From the NCBI RefSeq assembly GCF_000478605.2, contig NZ_ASHX02000001.1, forward strand, positions 930,001-994,000: a stretch of 64,000 nt of DNA. The letters are read 5' to 3'. Positions 47,266 through 55,831 of this stretch are shown one piece after another (position 1 is the stretch's first letter; the number at the start of each line of letters is the position of its first letter). The notes under the pieces were generated by a model. It did not search any database. It was not told the DNA's origin and was given only the letters and a program-made list of their open reading frames with translations. Made by a program: the position numbers and the translations under genes. The stretch is from Streptomyces thermolilacinus SPC6. Lineage in GTDB: Bacteria > Actinomycetota > Actinomycetes > Streptomycetales > Streptomycetaceae.

Positions 47266-48596
47266 GGTACGAGCACATCACCGACGCCATCGGCGACACG
47301 CCCCTCGTCCGGATCGACCCCGGGGTCCACGGGCTGCGCCACATCGACCTGTACGCCAAGCTGGAGATGCTCAACCCGTTCGGCTCCGTGAAGGACAGGG
47401 CCGCCTGGCGGATGGCCCGGCCGCACCTTGAGGAGGCGCGGCGGCAGGGCCGTACCGTCGTGGAGCTGTCCAGCGGCAACACCGCCAAGGCCCTCGCCGT
47501 CATCGCGGGCATGCACGGCCTGCCGTTCCGCAGCGTCACCAACCGGATGAAGGTCCCCGAGATCAAGGACCTGCTGCTGCTCCTGGGCGCCGAGATCGAG
47601 GAGCTGCCCGGGCAGGCCGAGTGCCTCGACCCGACCGCGACGGAGGACCCGCTCACCCGCATCCACCGGATGCTCACCGAGGACGACGGCCGCTACCTCC
47701 ACACCGACCAGTACTACAACCCGGCCAACGCCGAGGCGCACGCGTCCGGCACGGGCCCCGAGATCGTCAAGGACCTCGGCGGCACGGCGCCCGACTGGTT
47801 CGTGGCGTGCGTCGGCACGGCCGGGTCGTCCACCGGCGCCGCCCGCGCGCTGCGCGCCCACGACCCGGCGACCCGGGTCCTCGGACTGGTCGCGCAGAAG
47901 GGCGACTTCGTGCCGGGCATCCGCAACATCGACGAGGTCCACGAGGTCGGCCTGTTCGACCCGGAGACGTACGACGCGCTGGAGGCCGTCTCCGCCGACG
48001 AGGCCATCGACGGCATGCTCACGCTGGTCCGCCGCTGCGGCATCCTCGGCGGGCCGACCGGCGGCGCCGCGTACTTCGGGGCCGTACGCCATCTGCGGGA
48101 GCGGGACGCCGAGCTGGCCGAGGCCGGGGACGGGCGGCGCGCGACGGCCGTGTTCATCGTCTGCGACCGCGTCGAGAGCTATATGAGCTACGTGCGCCAG
48201 CGCCGCCCCGAGCTGCTGCGCCGCCCGCCGCGCCCCAACTCGCCCGCGACGCTCACCCCGGAGGAGCTGGCGGCGGTGCACGTCATCGGCGTCGAGGAGG
48301 CGCGGGCGTGGATCGCGACGGAGCGGCCCGTCGTGGTGGACCTGCGCGGGTCGTTCGCGTTCGCCGCGCTCCACATCGAGGGCTCCGTCAACATCGTGGA
48401 CGAGCTGTTCGAGGAGCTGCTGCACGGCGGGCTGCCGTTCGGCACGTCGCAGCCGGTGCTGCTGGTCTGCCCGGTCGGCGAGCAGTCGGTGACGTACGCG
48501 GCGCTGCTCACCCGCATGGGCCACCGCAACGTCCGCAGCCTCGCGGGCGGGGTGATCGCCTGGCGGGACGCGGGCGCGCCGATGGTGCGGGACTGA
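47262..48596 (+). CDS. Cysteine-synthase-like PLP enzyme fused to a rhodanese domain
   Basis: A 444-residue fusion. Residues 1-320 form a fold-type II PLP enzyme like cysteine synthase or SbnA: Lys44 in NPFGSVKDRAAW, VVELSSGNTAKALAVIAG (Asn-binding loop), GTAGSSTGAARAL phosphate loop and CGILGGPTGGAAY near the PLP ring. Residues about 335-440 are a rhodanese domain with VVDLRGSFAFAALHIEGSVNI and the active loop VCPVGEQS with its catalytic Cys, so it can carry a persulfide. Activity could be beta-replacement using a sulfur from the fused domain. It overlaps the Y4yA gene by 4 nt, and the class-V gene follows 11 bp later. The fusion suggests sulfur is delivered to the product. Confidence 0.88.
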   Translation: MRYEHITDAIGDTPLVRIDPGVHGLRHIDLYAKLEMLNPFGSVKDRAAWRMARPHLEEARRQGRTVVELSSGNTAKALAVIAGMHGLPFRSVTNRMKVPEIKDLLLLLGAEIEELPGQAECLDPTATEDPLTRIHRMLTEDDGRYLHTDQYYNPANAEAHASGTGPEIVKDLGGTAPDWFVACVGTAGSSTGAARALRAHDPATRVLGLVAQKGDFVPGIRNIDEVHEVGLFDPETYDALEAVSADEAIDGMLTLVRRCGILGGPTGGAAYFGAVRHLRERDAELAEAGDGRRATAVFIVCDRVESYMSYVRQRRPELLRRPPRPNSPATLTPEELAAVHVIGVEEARAWIATERPVVVDLRGSFAFAALHIEGSVNIVDELFEELLHGGLPFGTSQPVLLVCPVGEQSVTYAALLTRMGHRNVRSLAGGVIAWRDAGAPMVRD

Positions 48597-48607
48597 GGGG
48601 GCCGCCG

Positions 48608-49852
48608 ATGCGTACCACCTCCGTGACGGGCACCACCCCGGCCGCCGGGCTGCGCGAGTGGCAGCGGCCGCTGCGCGAGCAGTTCCCGATCGTCACCGGG
48701 CACCCCCAGCTCGCCTATCTGGACAGCGCGGCCACCGCGCAGAAGCCGAAGGCCGTCCTGGACGCCGTGCACGCGTACCTGACCGGCTGCAACGCCAACG
48801 CCGGGCGCGGCACGTACACCTGGGCCAACCGGACGACGGCGCTGATCGAGGAGGCGAGGGAGCGCGTCAAGGCGTTCCTCGGCGACCCGGACCCGGACCG
48901 TTCGACCGTCTGGTTCACCAGCGGCACGACGGAGGGGCTGCGGACCGTCGCCCGCGACTGGCTGGTGGGCGAGCTGGCGGACGGCGACGAGATCGTCGTG
49001 CCGTTCGCCGACCACGAGGCCAACCACCTGCCGTGGCTGGAGGCGCGGGACCTGCTCGCCGAGCGGGGCGTGCGGATCACCGTGCACCCGCTGCCGTACC
49101 AGCAGGACTCGCGCGACTACGACACGGAGGCGCTCGCCGGGCTGGCCGCGTCGGCCGGGGAGCGGCTGCGGTTCGTGGCGGTGACGCACGTCCACCATGT
49201 GTACGGCGCCGACATGAACGTGCACCGCGTGCGGGAGGCCGTCGGTCCCGACGTGGCGCTGTGCCTGGACGCGGCGCAGAGCGTGGGCCATCTGCCGGTG
49301 GACCTGGGCGCGCTGGACGTCGACTTCGTCGTGTTCTCCGGGCACAAGGCGATGGCGCTGCCGGGCACGGGCGCCGTGTGGGCGCGCGGGCTGCGGGGCC
49401 GCCCGTTCCGGCCGGGCGGCTGGCAGGGCACGCCCAACACGGCCGGGATCGTCAGCCTGCGGGCCGCGCTGGACTGGCTGGACGCGGCGGGCCCCGCGCG
49501 GATCGAGGAGTGGACGGTCGGTCTCGGCGTGCGCCTGACGGACGGGCTGAGCCGACTGGACGCGTACGAGGTGCTGGGCTGCCCGCTCAGTCTGGCGGCC
49601 GACTCGGCTGTGCAGCGCCGCCAGGGCCTGGTGACGTTCCGGCACCGCTCGATAGGCGCCAACGACCTGGGGTTCATACTCGCCGCGCACGGGCTGCTGG
49701 TCCGCGCCGACGGGCTCTGCCAGGCGCGGGCGGGCGAGAGCGACGCCTCCGTGCGGGTCAGCCTGCACGTCTACAACACCCCCGAGGAGATCGACCGGCT
49801 CCTCGGCGTGCTGTCCGGCCTGGCCGAGGACCGGCCCGGCGGGCGGCGCTAG
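48608..49852 (+). CDS. Class-V PLP enzyme (cysteine desulfurase/SufS-like)
   Basis: A 414-residue fold-type I enzyme. LAYLDSAATAQKP, FTSGTTEGLRTVA, ADHEANHLPWLE and VTHVHHVYGADMN are SufS-like, and the PLP Lys is in VVFSGHKAMALPGTGAVW near residue 245. The C-terminal GLCQARAGESDASVRVSLHVYNTPEEIDRL is like the SufS end but lacks the exact R-x-G-x-H-C-A motif; a Cys is present in GLCQARAG. It may desulfurate cysteine to feed the rhodanese domain of the preceding gene, or perform another C-S or C-N bond reaction. The ATG at 48608 follows the earlier stop by 11 bp. Confidence 0.85.
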   Translation: MRTTSVTGTTPAAGLREWQRPLREQFPIVTGHPQLAYLDSAATAQKPKAVLDAVHAYLTGCNANAGRGTYTWANRTTALIEEARERVKAFLGDPDPDRSTVWFTSGTTEGLRTVARDWLVGELADGDEIVVPFADHEANHLPWLEARDLLAERGVRITVHPLPYQQDSRDYDTEALAGLAASAGERLRFVAVTHVHHVYGADMNVHRVREAVGPDVALCLDAAQSVGHLPVDLGALDVDFVVFSGHKAMALPGTGAVWARGLRGRPFRPGGWQGTPNTAGIVSLRAALDWLDAAGPARIEEWTVGLGVRLTDGLSRLDAYEVLGCPLSLAADSAVQRRQGLVTFRHRSIGANDLGFILAAHGLLVRADGLCQARAGESDASVRVSLHVYNTPEEIDRLLGVLSGLAEDRPGGRR

Positions 49853-49883
49853 CACCACATGAGCAAGGGAGCACGAGGGGACG

Positions 49884-50666
49884 ATGTCTCGAGGGTTGAT
49901 GTCGCGTCGGCTGACGGCCGAGCGGGCGGGCGAGTGGGTCCGCCGGTGGGACCTCCAGCAGCAGCGGTACGCGTGTGACCGGGAGGCCCGCTTCACGGTG
50001 ATCGCCGATGTCGTGGAGACGGCGGTGGCGGGGGTGTCCCGGCCCCTCCTCGCCGACCTCGGCTGCGGTCCAGGCTCGCTGGCCGCCCGGCTGGCCGAGC
50101 GGCTGCCGCACGCCGAGGTGGTCGGCGTGGACACCGACCCGCTGCTCCTGGCGCTGGGCCGGGCGTACCACGGCGCGCACGTGCGGTTCGCGGACGTGAC
50201 GATCGGGGCGCCCGGCTGGCTGGCCCGGCTCGGCCTGCGTCGGCCGCTGGACGCGGTCGTCTCGGCGACGGCACTGCACTACCTGCCGGAACCGGCGCTG
50301 CTGTCGGTGTACGAGCAGGTGCGGGAGTCGCTGCGGCCGGGCGGGGTCGTCGTCAACGGCGACCACCTGTTCCAGGAGGACCCGGCGGTGGCCGCGCTGG
50401 CCGAGGTGGTGGGCCGCCGCCACGCCGAACGGCACGGGTCGGACGCCCACGAGGACTGGCGGGGCTGGTGGGAGGCGGCGGCGTCGGCGCCCGAACTGGC
50501 GGAGCCGCTGGCCGAGCGCGCCCGCCGCGGCCCGGGCGCGGGCGGCGACAACGGGCTGACCCTCCAGCGCCATGTGCAGCTCCTGCGCAAGGCGGGCTTC
50601 GCCGCGACGGGCCCGGTCTGGCAGTACGGCCCGAGCTGTGTGCTGGTGGCGGTACGGGGCGACTGA
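49884..50666 (+). CDS. SAM-dependent class I methyltransferase
   Basis: A 260-residue methyltransferase. The SAM-binding motif I is LADLGCGPGSLAARLAERLP near residues 60-78, motif II EVVGVDTDPLLLALGR, with VVSATALHYLPEP and LRPGGVVVNGDHLF as post-I and motif IV. A C-terminal LQRHVQLLRKAGFAATGPVW fits small-molecule methyltransferases. The ATG at 49884 follows GAGGGGA. Being last of the four-gene cluster, it may methylate the product of the PLP enzymes. The substrate is not predictable. Confidence 0.88.
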   Translation: MSRGLMSRRLTAERAGEWVRRWDLQQQRYACDREARFTVIADVVETAVAGVSRPLLADLGCGPGSLAARLAERLPHAEVVGVDTDPLLLALGRAYHGAHVRFADVTIGAPGWLARLGLRRPLDAVVSATALHYLPEPALLSVYEQVRESLRPGGVVVNGDHLFQEDPAVAALAEVVGRRHAERHGSDAHEDWRGWWEAAASAPELAEPLAERARRGPGAGGDNGLTLQRHVQLLRKAGFAATGPVWQYGPSCVLVAVRGD

Positions 50667-50696
50667 CCCGTCCCGGTCCGGCTCGAGGGCCGCCGT

Positions 50697-51956
50697 TCAG
50701 CCCGTGGCGCGTGCTCCGGTGCCCTCGGCGGTCTCCGTGCTCTCCGCGCGCGGGTCCGTGCCGGGCGGGGTGCCCGCGCGGCGGCGGCCCGTGCGGACCA
50801 CCAGGTCGCGCACCCCGTCCACGGCCGGCTGCGTCCAGCGGGCGGTGAACGGGCCCAGCATGACGAGGATCAGTACGTACGCGGTGGTCAGCGGACCGAT
50901 CCGGGGCTCGGCCCCGGCCGCGAGCCCGGCGATGACCACGGAGAACTCGCCGCGCGCGACCAGTGCGCCGCCCGCCCTGAGCCTGCCGCGCCGCCCGACC
51001 CGGGCGCGCCCGGCGGCGTACCAGCCGGTGGCGATCTTGGTGAGGGCGGTGACGGCGGCGAGGAGCAGCGCGGGCAGCAGCACGGGCGGGATGGACGCGG
51101 GCACGGTGGACAGGCCGAAGAAGAGGAAGAACACCGCCGCGAACAGGTCGCGCAGCGGGGTGAGGATGCGGCGGGCGCCCTCGGCGACCTCCCCGGACAG
51201 GGCGATGCCGACGAGGAACGCGCCGACGGCGGCGGACACCTGGAGCCGCTGGGCGACCCCTGCGACGAGGAGGGTCATGCCGAGGACGACGAGGAGCAGC
51301 ATCTCGGGGTTGTCGGAGGAGACGGCGCGGCTGATGTGGCGGCCGTGGCGCAGCGCCAGGTAGAGGACGACCGTGACCGTGCCGAGGGAGATCAGCAGGG
51401 TGACGCTGCCGCCCGCGAGGCCGACCCCGGCGAGGAGGAAGGTCAGGACGGGCAGGTACACGGCCATCGACAGGTCCTCCATGACGAGGAGGCCGAGGAC
51501 GACGGGGGTCTCGCGGTTGCCGAGCCGTCCGAGGTCGGTGAGGACCTTGGCGACGACGCCGGACGACGACACCCAGGTGACCCCGGCGAGGGCGACGGCG
51601 GCGACCGGCCCCCAGCCGAGGAGGAGCGCGGCGGCCGCGCCGGGCAGGGCGTTGAGGACGAAGTCGACGACGCCGGCCGGGTACTGGGTGCGCAGGCTGC
51701 TGACGAGTTCACCGGCGCTGTACTCGAGGCCGAGGAGGAGCAGGAGCAGGATCACGCCGATCTCGGCGCCGACCGCGACGAAGTCGCCGCTGGCGTGGAG
51801 CGGGACGACCCCGCCCTCTCCGACGGCCAGTCCGGCGAGGAGGTAGAGGGGGATCGGGGAGAGCCCGACACGTTCCGCGAACCGTCCGACGAGCCCCAGG
51901 ACGAGGATGACCGCCCCGAGTTCGATGAGGAGCCCGGTCGTGTCGTGCACGGTCAC
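50697..51956 (-). CDS. Cation:proton antiporter (CPA2, KefB-like)
   Basis: A 419-residue membrane protein of the CPA2 (KefB/RosB/CvrA) family exchanging K+ (or Na+) for protons. It has about twelve helices, including LLIELGAVILVLGLVGRFAERVG, LPLYLLAGLAVGEGG, GAEIGVILLLLLLGLEYSAGEL with its conserved acidic residue, TWVSSSGVVAKVL (conserved Ser/Gly kink), LLVMEDLSMAVYLPVL with the key ED, VSAAVGAFLVGIALSG and LFAAVFFLFFGLSTV. The GTG at 51956 overlaps the regulator stop (GTGA). The C-terminal 35 residues are hydrophilic and include no TrkA-N domain; the regulatory domain is a separate protein encoded upstream. Confidence 0.9.
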   Translation of the reverse strand: MTVHDTTGLLIELGAVILVLGLVGRFAERVGLSPIPLYLLAGLAVGEGGVVPLHASGDFVAVGAEIGVILLLLLLGLEYSAGELVSSLRTQYPAGVVDFVLNALPGAAAALLLGWGPVAAVALAGVTWVSSSGVVAKVLTDLGRLGNRETPVVLGLLVMEDLSMAVYLPVLTFLLAGVGLAGGSVTLLISLGTVTVVLYLALRHGRHISRAVSSDNPEMLLLVVLGMTLLVAGVAQRLQVSAAVGAFLVGIALSGEVAEGARRILTPLRDLFAAVFFLFFGLSTVPASIPPVLLPALLLAAVTALTKIATGWYAAGRARVGRRGRLRAGGALVARGEFSVVIAGLAAGAEPRIGPLTTAYVLILVMLGPFTARWTQPAVDGVRDLVVRTGRRRAGTPPGTDPRAESTETAEGTGARATG

Positions 51957-52423
51957 TCCCCGCTGATGAGGGCGGCGAGCGCGTCCACGCCTTCGCGGGT
52001 GCCGACCACGACGAGGGTGTCGCCGATGGCGAGGCGGAAGTCGGGTCCCGGGGCGGGATGGGCGCTGGTGCGCCGCAGGACGGCGACGATGGACGCGCCG
52101 GTGCGGGTGCGGGCCCTCGTGTCGCCGAGCAGCCGCCCCCCGTACGGGGAGCGGCTGGTGAGCGGGATGTGCTCGGTGACCAGGTCGAGGCCGTCGGTGC
52201 GGATGCCGCCGACGGGGGCCGGGTCGATGAGCTGGGCGAGAGCGGCGGCGTCCTCGGGGGTGAGGCGGACCGTCGCCTCGCACGCGTCGGGGTCGTCGGG
52301 GCGGTAGAAGCCGAGGAAGCGGCGGCCGTCGTGGTGGACGACGACGGAGAGGCGCCGCCCGTCCTCCGTGGTGAAGTCGTACTGCGTGCCGACGCCGGGC
52401 AGGGGGGTGCGACGCGTACCCAT
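51953..52423 (-). CDS. Antiporter regulatory subunit with RCK_C (TrkA-C) domain
   Basis: A 156-residue soluble regulator of the adjacent antiporter. Residues 1-70 form a domain of antiporter-associated proteins (TQYDFTTEDGRRLSVVVHHDGRRFLGFY). The C-terminal RCK_C domain (about 85-155, with TGASIVAVLRRT, FRLAIGDTLVVVG and GVDALAALISG) senses a ligand, and c-di-AMP or cations are known for such domains. The ATG at 52423 follows GGAGGTG. Coupled translation with the antiporter implies a fixed complex. Confidence 0.9.
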   Translation of the reverse strand: MGTRRTPLPGVGTQYDFTTEDGRRLSVVVHHDGRRFLGFYRPDDPDACEATVRLTPEDAAALAQLIDPAPVGGIRTDGLDLVTEHIPLTSRSPYGGRLLGDTRARTRTGASIVAVLRRTSAHPAPGPDFRLAIGDTLVVVGTREGVDALAALISGE

Positions 52424-52593
52424 GACCGCACCTCCGGGACGGGACGGGGATGGCGGGTGGTGACCGGTGATGGCCGGTGGAGCGAGGAGCCTCACCCTAT
52501 CAACAGATGTCCCTTATGGCCCTATATGTTCAGATGCGAGAAATCAGGGCTTCGCGTCTTCGGGTCGTCCTCGGGCCTTCTTGAGCCGCCCCC

Positions 52594-53181
52594 TCAGACC
52601 TTCTTGAGTTCGGCCGCGCCGAAGGACACGTTGAACCGGTCGCACCAGACGCTGACGCTCGTGTACTTGGAGAGGTCGGTCCCGGCGGGCAGCGCGTAGT
52701 TCTGGTCGCCCTTGTTGCCCTTGAGCTTGCCGAGGCTGACGTAGGCGCCGTCGTCGAAGACCTTCCAGCCGTCCCTGCCGTCGATGACCGGGGCGTCGGT
52801 CAGCCAGACGTGCAGGTCGGGGCCGTTGTCCGTGTCGAGGCCCTCGATCCGCAGGACCTGCGAGCCGTCCGGCAGCGTCAGCACGCGCACCTTGCCGCTG
52901 GTGGGGTGCTCGTGGCTGATCATCTCGCCGGTCGCGACGGTCCTGGGGCCCGCGTCGGCGGACGGCGACGGCGGCGCGGCCGGGGTGCCGGGCGCTCCGG
53001 AGGGCGCGGGCGGGGCGGCGGGCGCCGACGCCGTCACCTCGGGGAGGGCGTCCCGTACGGTGTCGTCGGTCCACAGCTTCCACGGCTGGAACCAGTACAG
53101 CCCGAAACCGACCGCCGCAACGGCGGCCACCAGCGCGCCGATCACCACCGGCTTCGTCGCCATCCGTCTCATGCCCGCCAT
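52594..53181 (-). CDS. Membrane-anchored DM13 domain protein
   Basis: A 195-residue protein. An N-terminal signal-anchor helix (PVVIGALVAAVAAVGFGLYWF) is followed by a Pro/Ala/Ser-rich linker and a C-terminal DM13 (electron transfer DM13) domain from about residue 95. Domain marks are VLTLPDGSQVLRIEGLDTDNGPDLHVWLT, seen by the G.DLHVWLT strand, YVSLGKLKGNKGDQNYALP and VSVWCDRFNVSFG with the single conserved Cys. DM13 domains may carry out redox reactions outside the membrane. I prefer the ATG at 53181, nine bases from GAGGAG; ATGs at 53190 and 53172 are alternatives. Confidence 0.82.
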   Translation of the reverse strand: MAGMRRMATKPVVIGALVAAVAAVGFGLYWFQPWKLWTDDTVRDALPEVTASAPAAPPAPSGAPGTPAAPPSPSADAGPRTVATGEMISHEHPTSGKVRVLTLPDGSQVLRIEGLDTDNGPDLHVWLTDAPVIDGRDGWKVFDDGAYVSLGKLKGNKGDQNYALPAGTDLSKYTSVSVWCDRFNVSFGAAELKKV

Positions 53182-53323
53182 CGCCACCATCTCCTCGAAG
53201 AGTCTTCCGGTACGCCCCCATTGAACGCGCGGGTGGCCGCGCGAGTTCGCCGAACGGATCACGAAATCCTCACGTCCGATTCGTACAAGACCGGTGCGGG
53301 CGGCGGCTCGTACGGTGCGGGGC

Positions 53324-53734
53324 ATGACCGTGACACCTCGTTTCGACGCCATCGGCCTGGTCGTCTCCGACATGGCCGCCTCCCTCGCCTTCTACCGCCG
53401 TCTCGGCCTGGACGTCCCGCCGGAGGCCGACTCGGCCCCGCACGCGGAGGCCGTGCTGCCGGGTGGGCTGCGACTGATGTGGGACACGGAGGAGGCGGTA
53501 CGCGCGTTCGACCCCGGCCCGGCCGAGGCGCCCGGCACCGGCGGGACGGCGCTCGCGTTCCGCTGCGACGGCCCTGCCGGGGTGGACGCGCTGTACGAGG
53601 AGCTGGTGGCGGCCGGGTACCGGGGCCATCTGCCGCCGTGGGACGCCCCGTGGGGCCAGCGTTACGCGGTGGTCCTCGACCCGGACGGACGGGGTGTGGA
53701 CCTGTTCGCCGACGCCGCGCGGCCCGCCGGGTAG
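53324..53734 (+). CDS. VOC/glyoxalase family protein
   Basis: A 136-residue vicinal-oxygen-chelate protein made of two beta-alpha-beta-beta-beta modules (FDAIGLVVSDMAASLAFYRRLGL and GTALAFRCDGPAGVDALYEELVAAGYRG). The second module ends YAVVLDPDGRGVDLF, which matches VOC proteins, where an acidic residue binds metal; the N-terminal His is replaced by Gly/Leu (IGLVVSDM), so metal binding may be lost. Possible roles are glyoxalase, dioxygenase or resistance by sequestration. The last 73 bp overlap the convergent AraC-type gene. Confidence 0.82.
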   Translation: MTVTPRFDAIGLVVSDMAASLAFYRRLGLDVPPEADSAPHAEAVLPGGLRLMWDTEEAVRAFDPGPAEAPGTGGTALAFRCDGPAGVDALYEELVAAGYRGHLPPWDAPWGQRYAVVLDPDGRGVDLFADAARPAG

Positions 53735-54519
53735 TCCGCCCGCCGGTCCGCCCGCCGGTCCTGCGGGGTGCCCGGCGGACGCTCCGCCAGGTGCTCCGCC
53801 GCGTACGCCGTCAGGGTGCGGTCCGTCAGGGCGCGTGTGTCGCGGGCCAGGTGGGCCTGGTCGGTGTAGCCCGCGACGGCGGCGGCCTCCGCGTACGGGG
53901 TCCCGGCGCGGACCAGGGCCAGGGCCCGCTGGAGGCGGAGGATACGGGCGAGGGTCTTCGGCCCGTACCCGAAGGCGTCCAGGGAGCGCCGGTGCAGCTG
54001 ACGCGCGCCGAGGCCCACCGCCTCGGCCGTGGCGGCGACGCTCCACCCGGCGTCGAGCCGCGCGGCGACGGCGCGGAGCAGCGGGTCGGGGCGCGGCGCC
54101 TCGGCCGCCAGGCACAGGACCGCCTCCTCCAGCGCCGTGGCCGCGCCGTCCGTGGCGGCGCCCGCGCGGTCCGTGGCGGCGGCGACGCGGGCGGCCAGGC
54201 GGCGGGCGCAGGCGGCGGGCCACAACTCGGCCGGCTCCACCCGCCGGTCGCGCAGCTCGTACGCCGGTACGCCGAGCAGCGCGGGCGCGTCGCCGGGTGC
54301 GAACCGGACGCCCGCCCAGGCCGCGTCCGGGTTCTCGGAGACGTACGCGCGCGTGTCGGGGCCCGCGACGAGGAGGCGGCCCTCGGACCACAGCAGGTCC
54401 ATGCACCCGTCGGGCAGTACGGGCCGGTGACCGCCGCCCGGGCGGGGCCCGGCGGGGGTCAGCCTCCAGACGACCGCGCCGTCCAGCCGGGACGGCCGCT
54501 CCCGGTAGCGGGAGGTCAG
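53662..54519 (-). CDS. AraC-type HTH regulator with DUF6597-like sensor, probable CTG start
   Basis: A 285-residue regulator. The N-terminal sensor (SRYRERPSRLDGAVVWRLTP, RPVLPDGCMDLLWSEGRLLVAGPDT, AWAGVRFAPGDAP) is the DUF6597 type. The C-terminal AraC HTH pair (about 190-255) shows GWSVAATAEAVGLGARQLHRRSLDAFGYGPKTLARILRLQRAL, marked by LGARQLHRR and GYGPKTLARILR, and the second helix EAAAVAGYTDQAHLARDTRALT. No ATG or GTG is available near the expected beginning; a CTG at 54519 overlaps the YihY stop as CTGA, exactly like the ATGA/GTGA couplings elsewhere. The C-terminal 25 residues are low-complexity and overlap the VOC gene. Confidence 0.8.
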   Translation of the reverse strand: MTSRYRERPSRLDGAVVWRLTPAGPRPGGGHRPVLPDGCMDLLWSEGRLLVAGPDTRAYVSENPDAAWAGVRFAPGDAPALLGVPAYELRDRRVEPAELWPAACARRLAARVAAATDRAGAATDGAATALEEAVLCLAAEAPRPDPLLRAVAARLDAGWSVAATAEAVGLGARQLHRRSLDAFGYGPKTLARILRLQRALALVRAGTPYAEAAAVAGYTDQAHLARDTRALTDRTLTAYAAEHLAERPPGTPQDRRADRRADYPAGRAASANRSTPRPSGSRTTA

Positions 54520-55814
54520 CGCGGCCCCCCGTGGCCGTGCCGCCGGGTGCGCCCCTCCCCGGCGGGCCCCTCGTCCCCGGCCGGCCGATCCTCCGGGGGT
54601 GGGGACTTGAGGGGCTTGTCCGGGGTGGGCGCGTTCGTGGCCGGGCGCTCCTTCGGCTGCCGGTCCTTCTCGGGCTTCTCCCACTGGAGGCGGGCCCGTA
54701 CGTCGTCCGGCGGCAGGAACCGCGACCAGCGTTCCGGGAACTCCGACGGCATGTCGGGGTCGCCGCCGCCCTGGGTGCGGGCCACCAGGGCGGCGGCCTC
54801 GGCGGCGCGTACCCGCTCGGTCTCCGCGCGGGCGGCGGCCGTGGCGACGGACGGCCACACCCGGTCGATGGCGGCGTTGACGGCTGCGCCCACGAGCACA
54901 GCGAACGCGGAGATGCCGATCCACAGCAGTACCGCGATGGGCGCCGCGAGGGAGCCGTAGATGGTGGGGCCCTCGACCGTCTGCGTCAGATAGATCCGCA
55001 GGGCGAAGCTGCCCAGGAACCACATGGCGAGCGCCACCAGCGCGCCCGGCACGTCCTCGATCCACGGCGACCTGACCGGTACGGACACGTGGTACAGGGT
55101 CGTCAGGAACGCCACCGACAGCAGGATGACGACCGGCCAGTACAGGACGGTCACGACTTCCGTGCCGAACGGCACCACCTCGACCACCCGGTCCGGGCCG
55201 ACCACGGCCAGCGGCAGCACCACCGCGCCGATCACCAGGGCGACCACGTACAGCAGGAAGGCGAGCAGCCGCGTCGCGACGATGCCCCGGTGACCGTCGA
55301 GGCCGTACATGACGGTGATCGTGTCGATGAAGACGTTCACCGCGCGCGACCCCGACCACAGGGCGATGGCGAAACCGATGGAGATGACGTCGGGCCTGCC
55401 GCCCCGTGTGACGTCCTCCAGCAGCGGCCGGGCGATCTCGTTGACGCCCCGGTCGGAGAGGACCGTGCCGACGGCGGCGAGGATGTTCTTCTCGATGGAC
55501 GCGACGGTCGTCGTGTTCGTCCAGTCGTCGATGTAGCCGAGCAGGCCGATCAGGCCGAGCATCAGCGGCGGCAGGGACAGCAGCGTGAAGAACGCCGCCT
55601 CGGCGGCCAGGCCGAGGATGCGGTACTCGATGCAGGAGTTGACCGTGTCCTTCAGGAGGAGCCACGCCAGCTTCCGCTTCGACACGTTGCGGTAGAGGAC
55701 CCTCGCGCGGTGGAGCCGGCCCGGGGACGCCTCGGGGGTCGCGCCCTGTCCTGCGGAGCCAGGGGTTCCGGCGGGGCCGCTGGCCGACTCGGGTGTTTCC
55801 TTTGCTGCCTGCAC
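54516..55814 (-). CDS. YihY/BrkB family membrane protein
   Basis: A 432-residue inner-membrane protein of the YihY/BrkB family, once called ribonuclease BN. Helices include GLAAEAAFFTLLSLPPLMLGLIGLLGYI (with the AAFFTLLSLPP family motif), LLAFLLYVVALVIGAVVLPLAVV, VLYWPVVILLSVAFLTTLYHV (TTLYH), PGALVALAMWFLGSFALRIYL and AVLLWIGISAFAVLVGAAVNA. The last 110 residues are charged and probably cytoplasmic. The GTG at 55814 has AAGGAG immediately adjacent, with no normal spacer, and lies only 17 bp from the divergent AidB-type ATG, so the real start may be further inside. Function unknown. Confidence 0.82.
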   Translation of the reverse strand: MQAAKETPESASGPAGTPGSAGQGATPEASPGRLHRARVLYRNVSKRKLAWLLLKDTVNSCIEYRILGLAAEAAFFTLLSLPPLMLGLIGLLGYIDDWTNTTTVASIEKNILAAVGTVLSDRGVNEIARPLLEDVTRGGRPDVISIGFAIALWSGSRAVNVFIDTITVMYGLDGHRGIVATRLLAFLLYVVALVIGAVVLPLAVVGPDRVVEVVPFGTEVVTVLYWPVVILLSVAFLTTLYHVSVPVRSPWIEDVPGALVALAMWFLGSFALRIYLTQTVEGPTIYGSLAAPIAVLLWIGISAFAVLVGAAVNAAIDRVWPSVATAAARAETERVRAAEAAALVARTQGGGDPDMPSEFPERWSRFLPPDDVRARLQWEKPEKDRQPKERPATNAPTPDKPLKSPPPEDRPAGDEGPAGEGRTRRHGHGGPR

Positions 55815-55831
55815 CTCCTTACCGTATCCGC

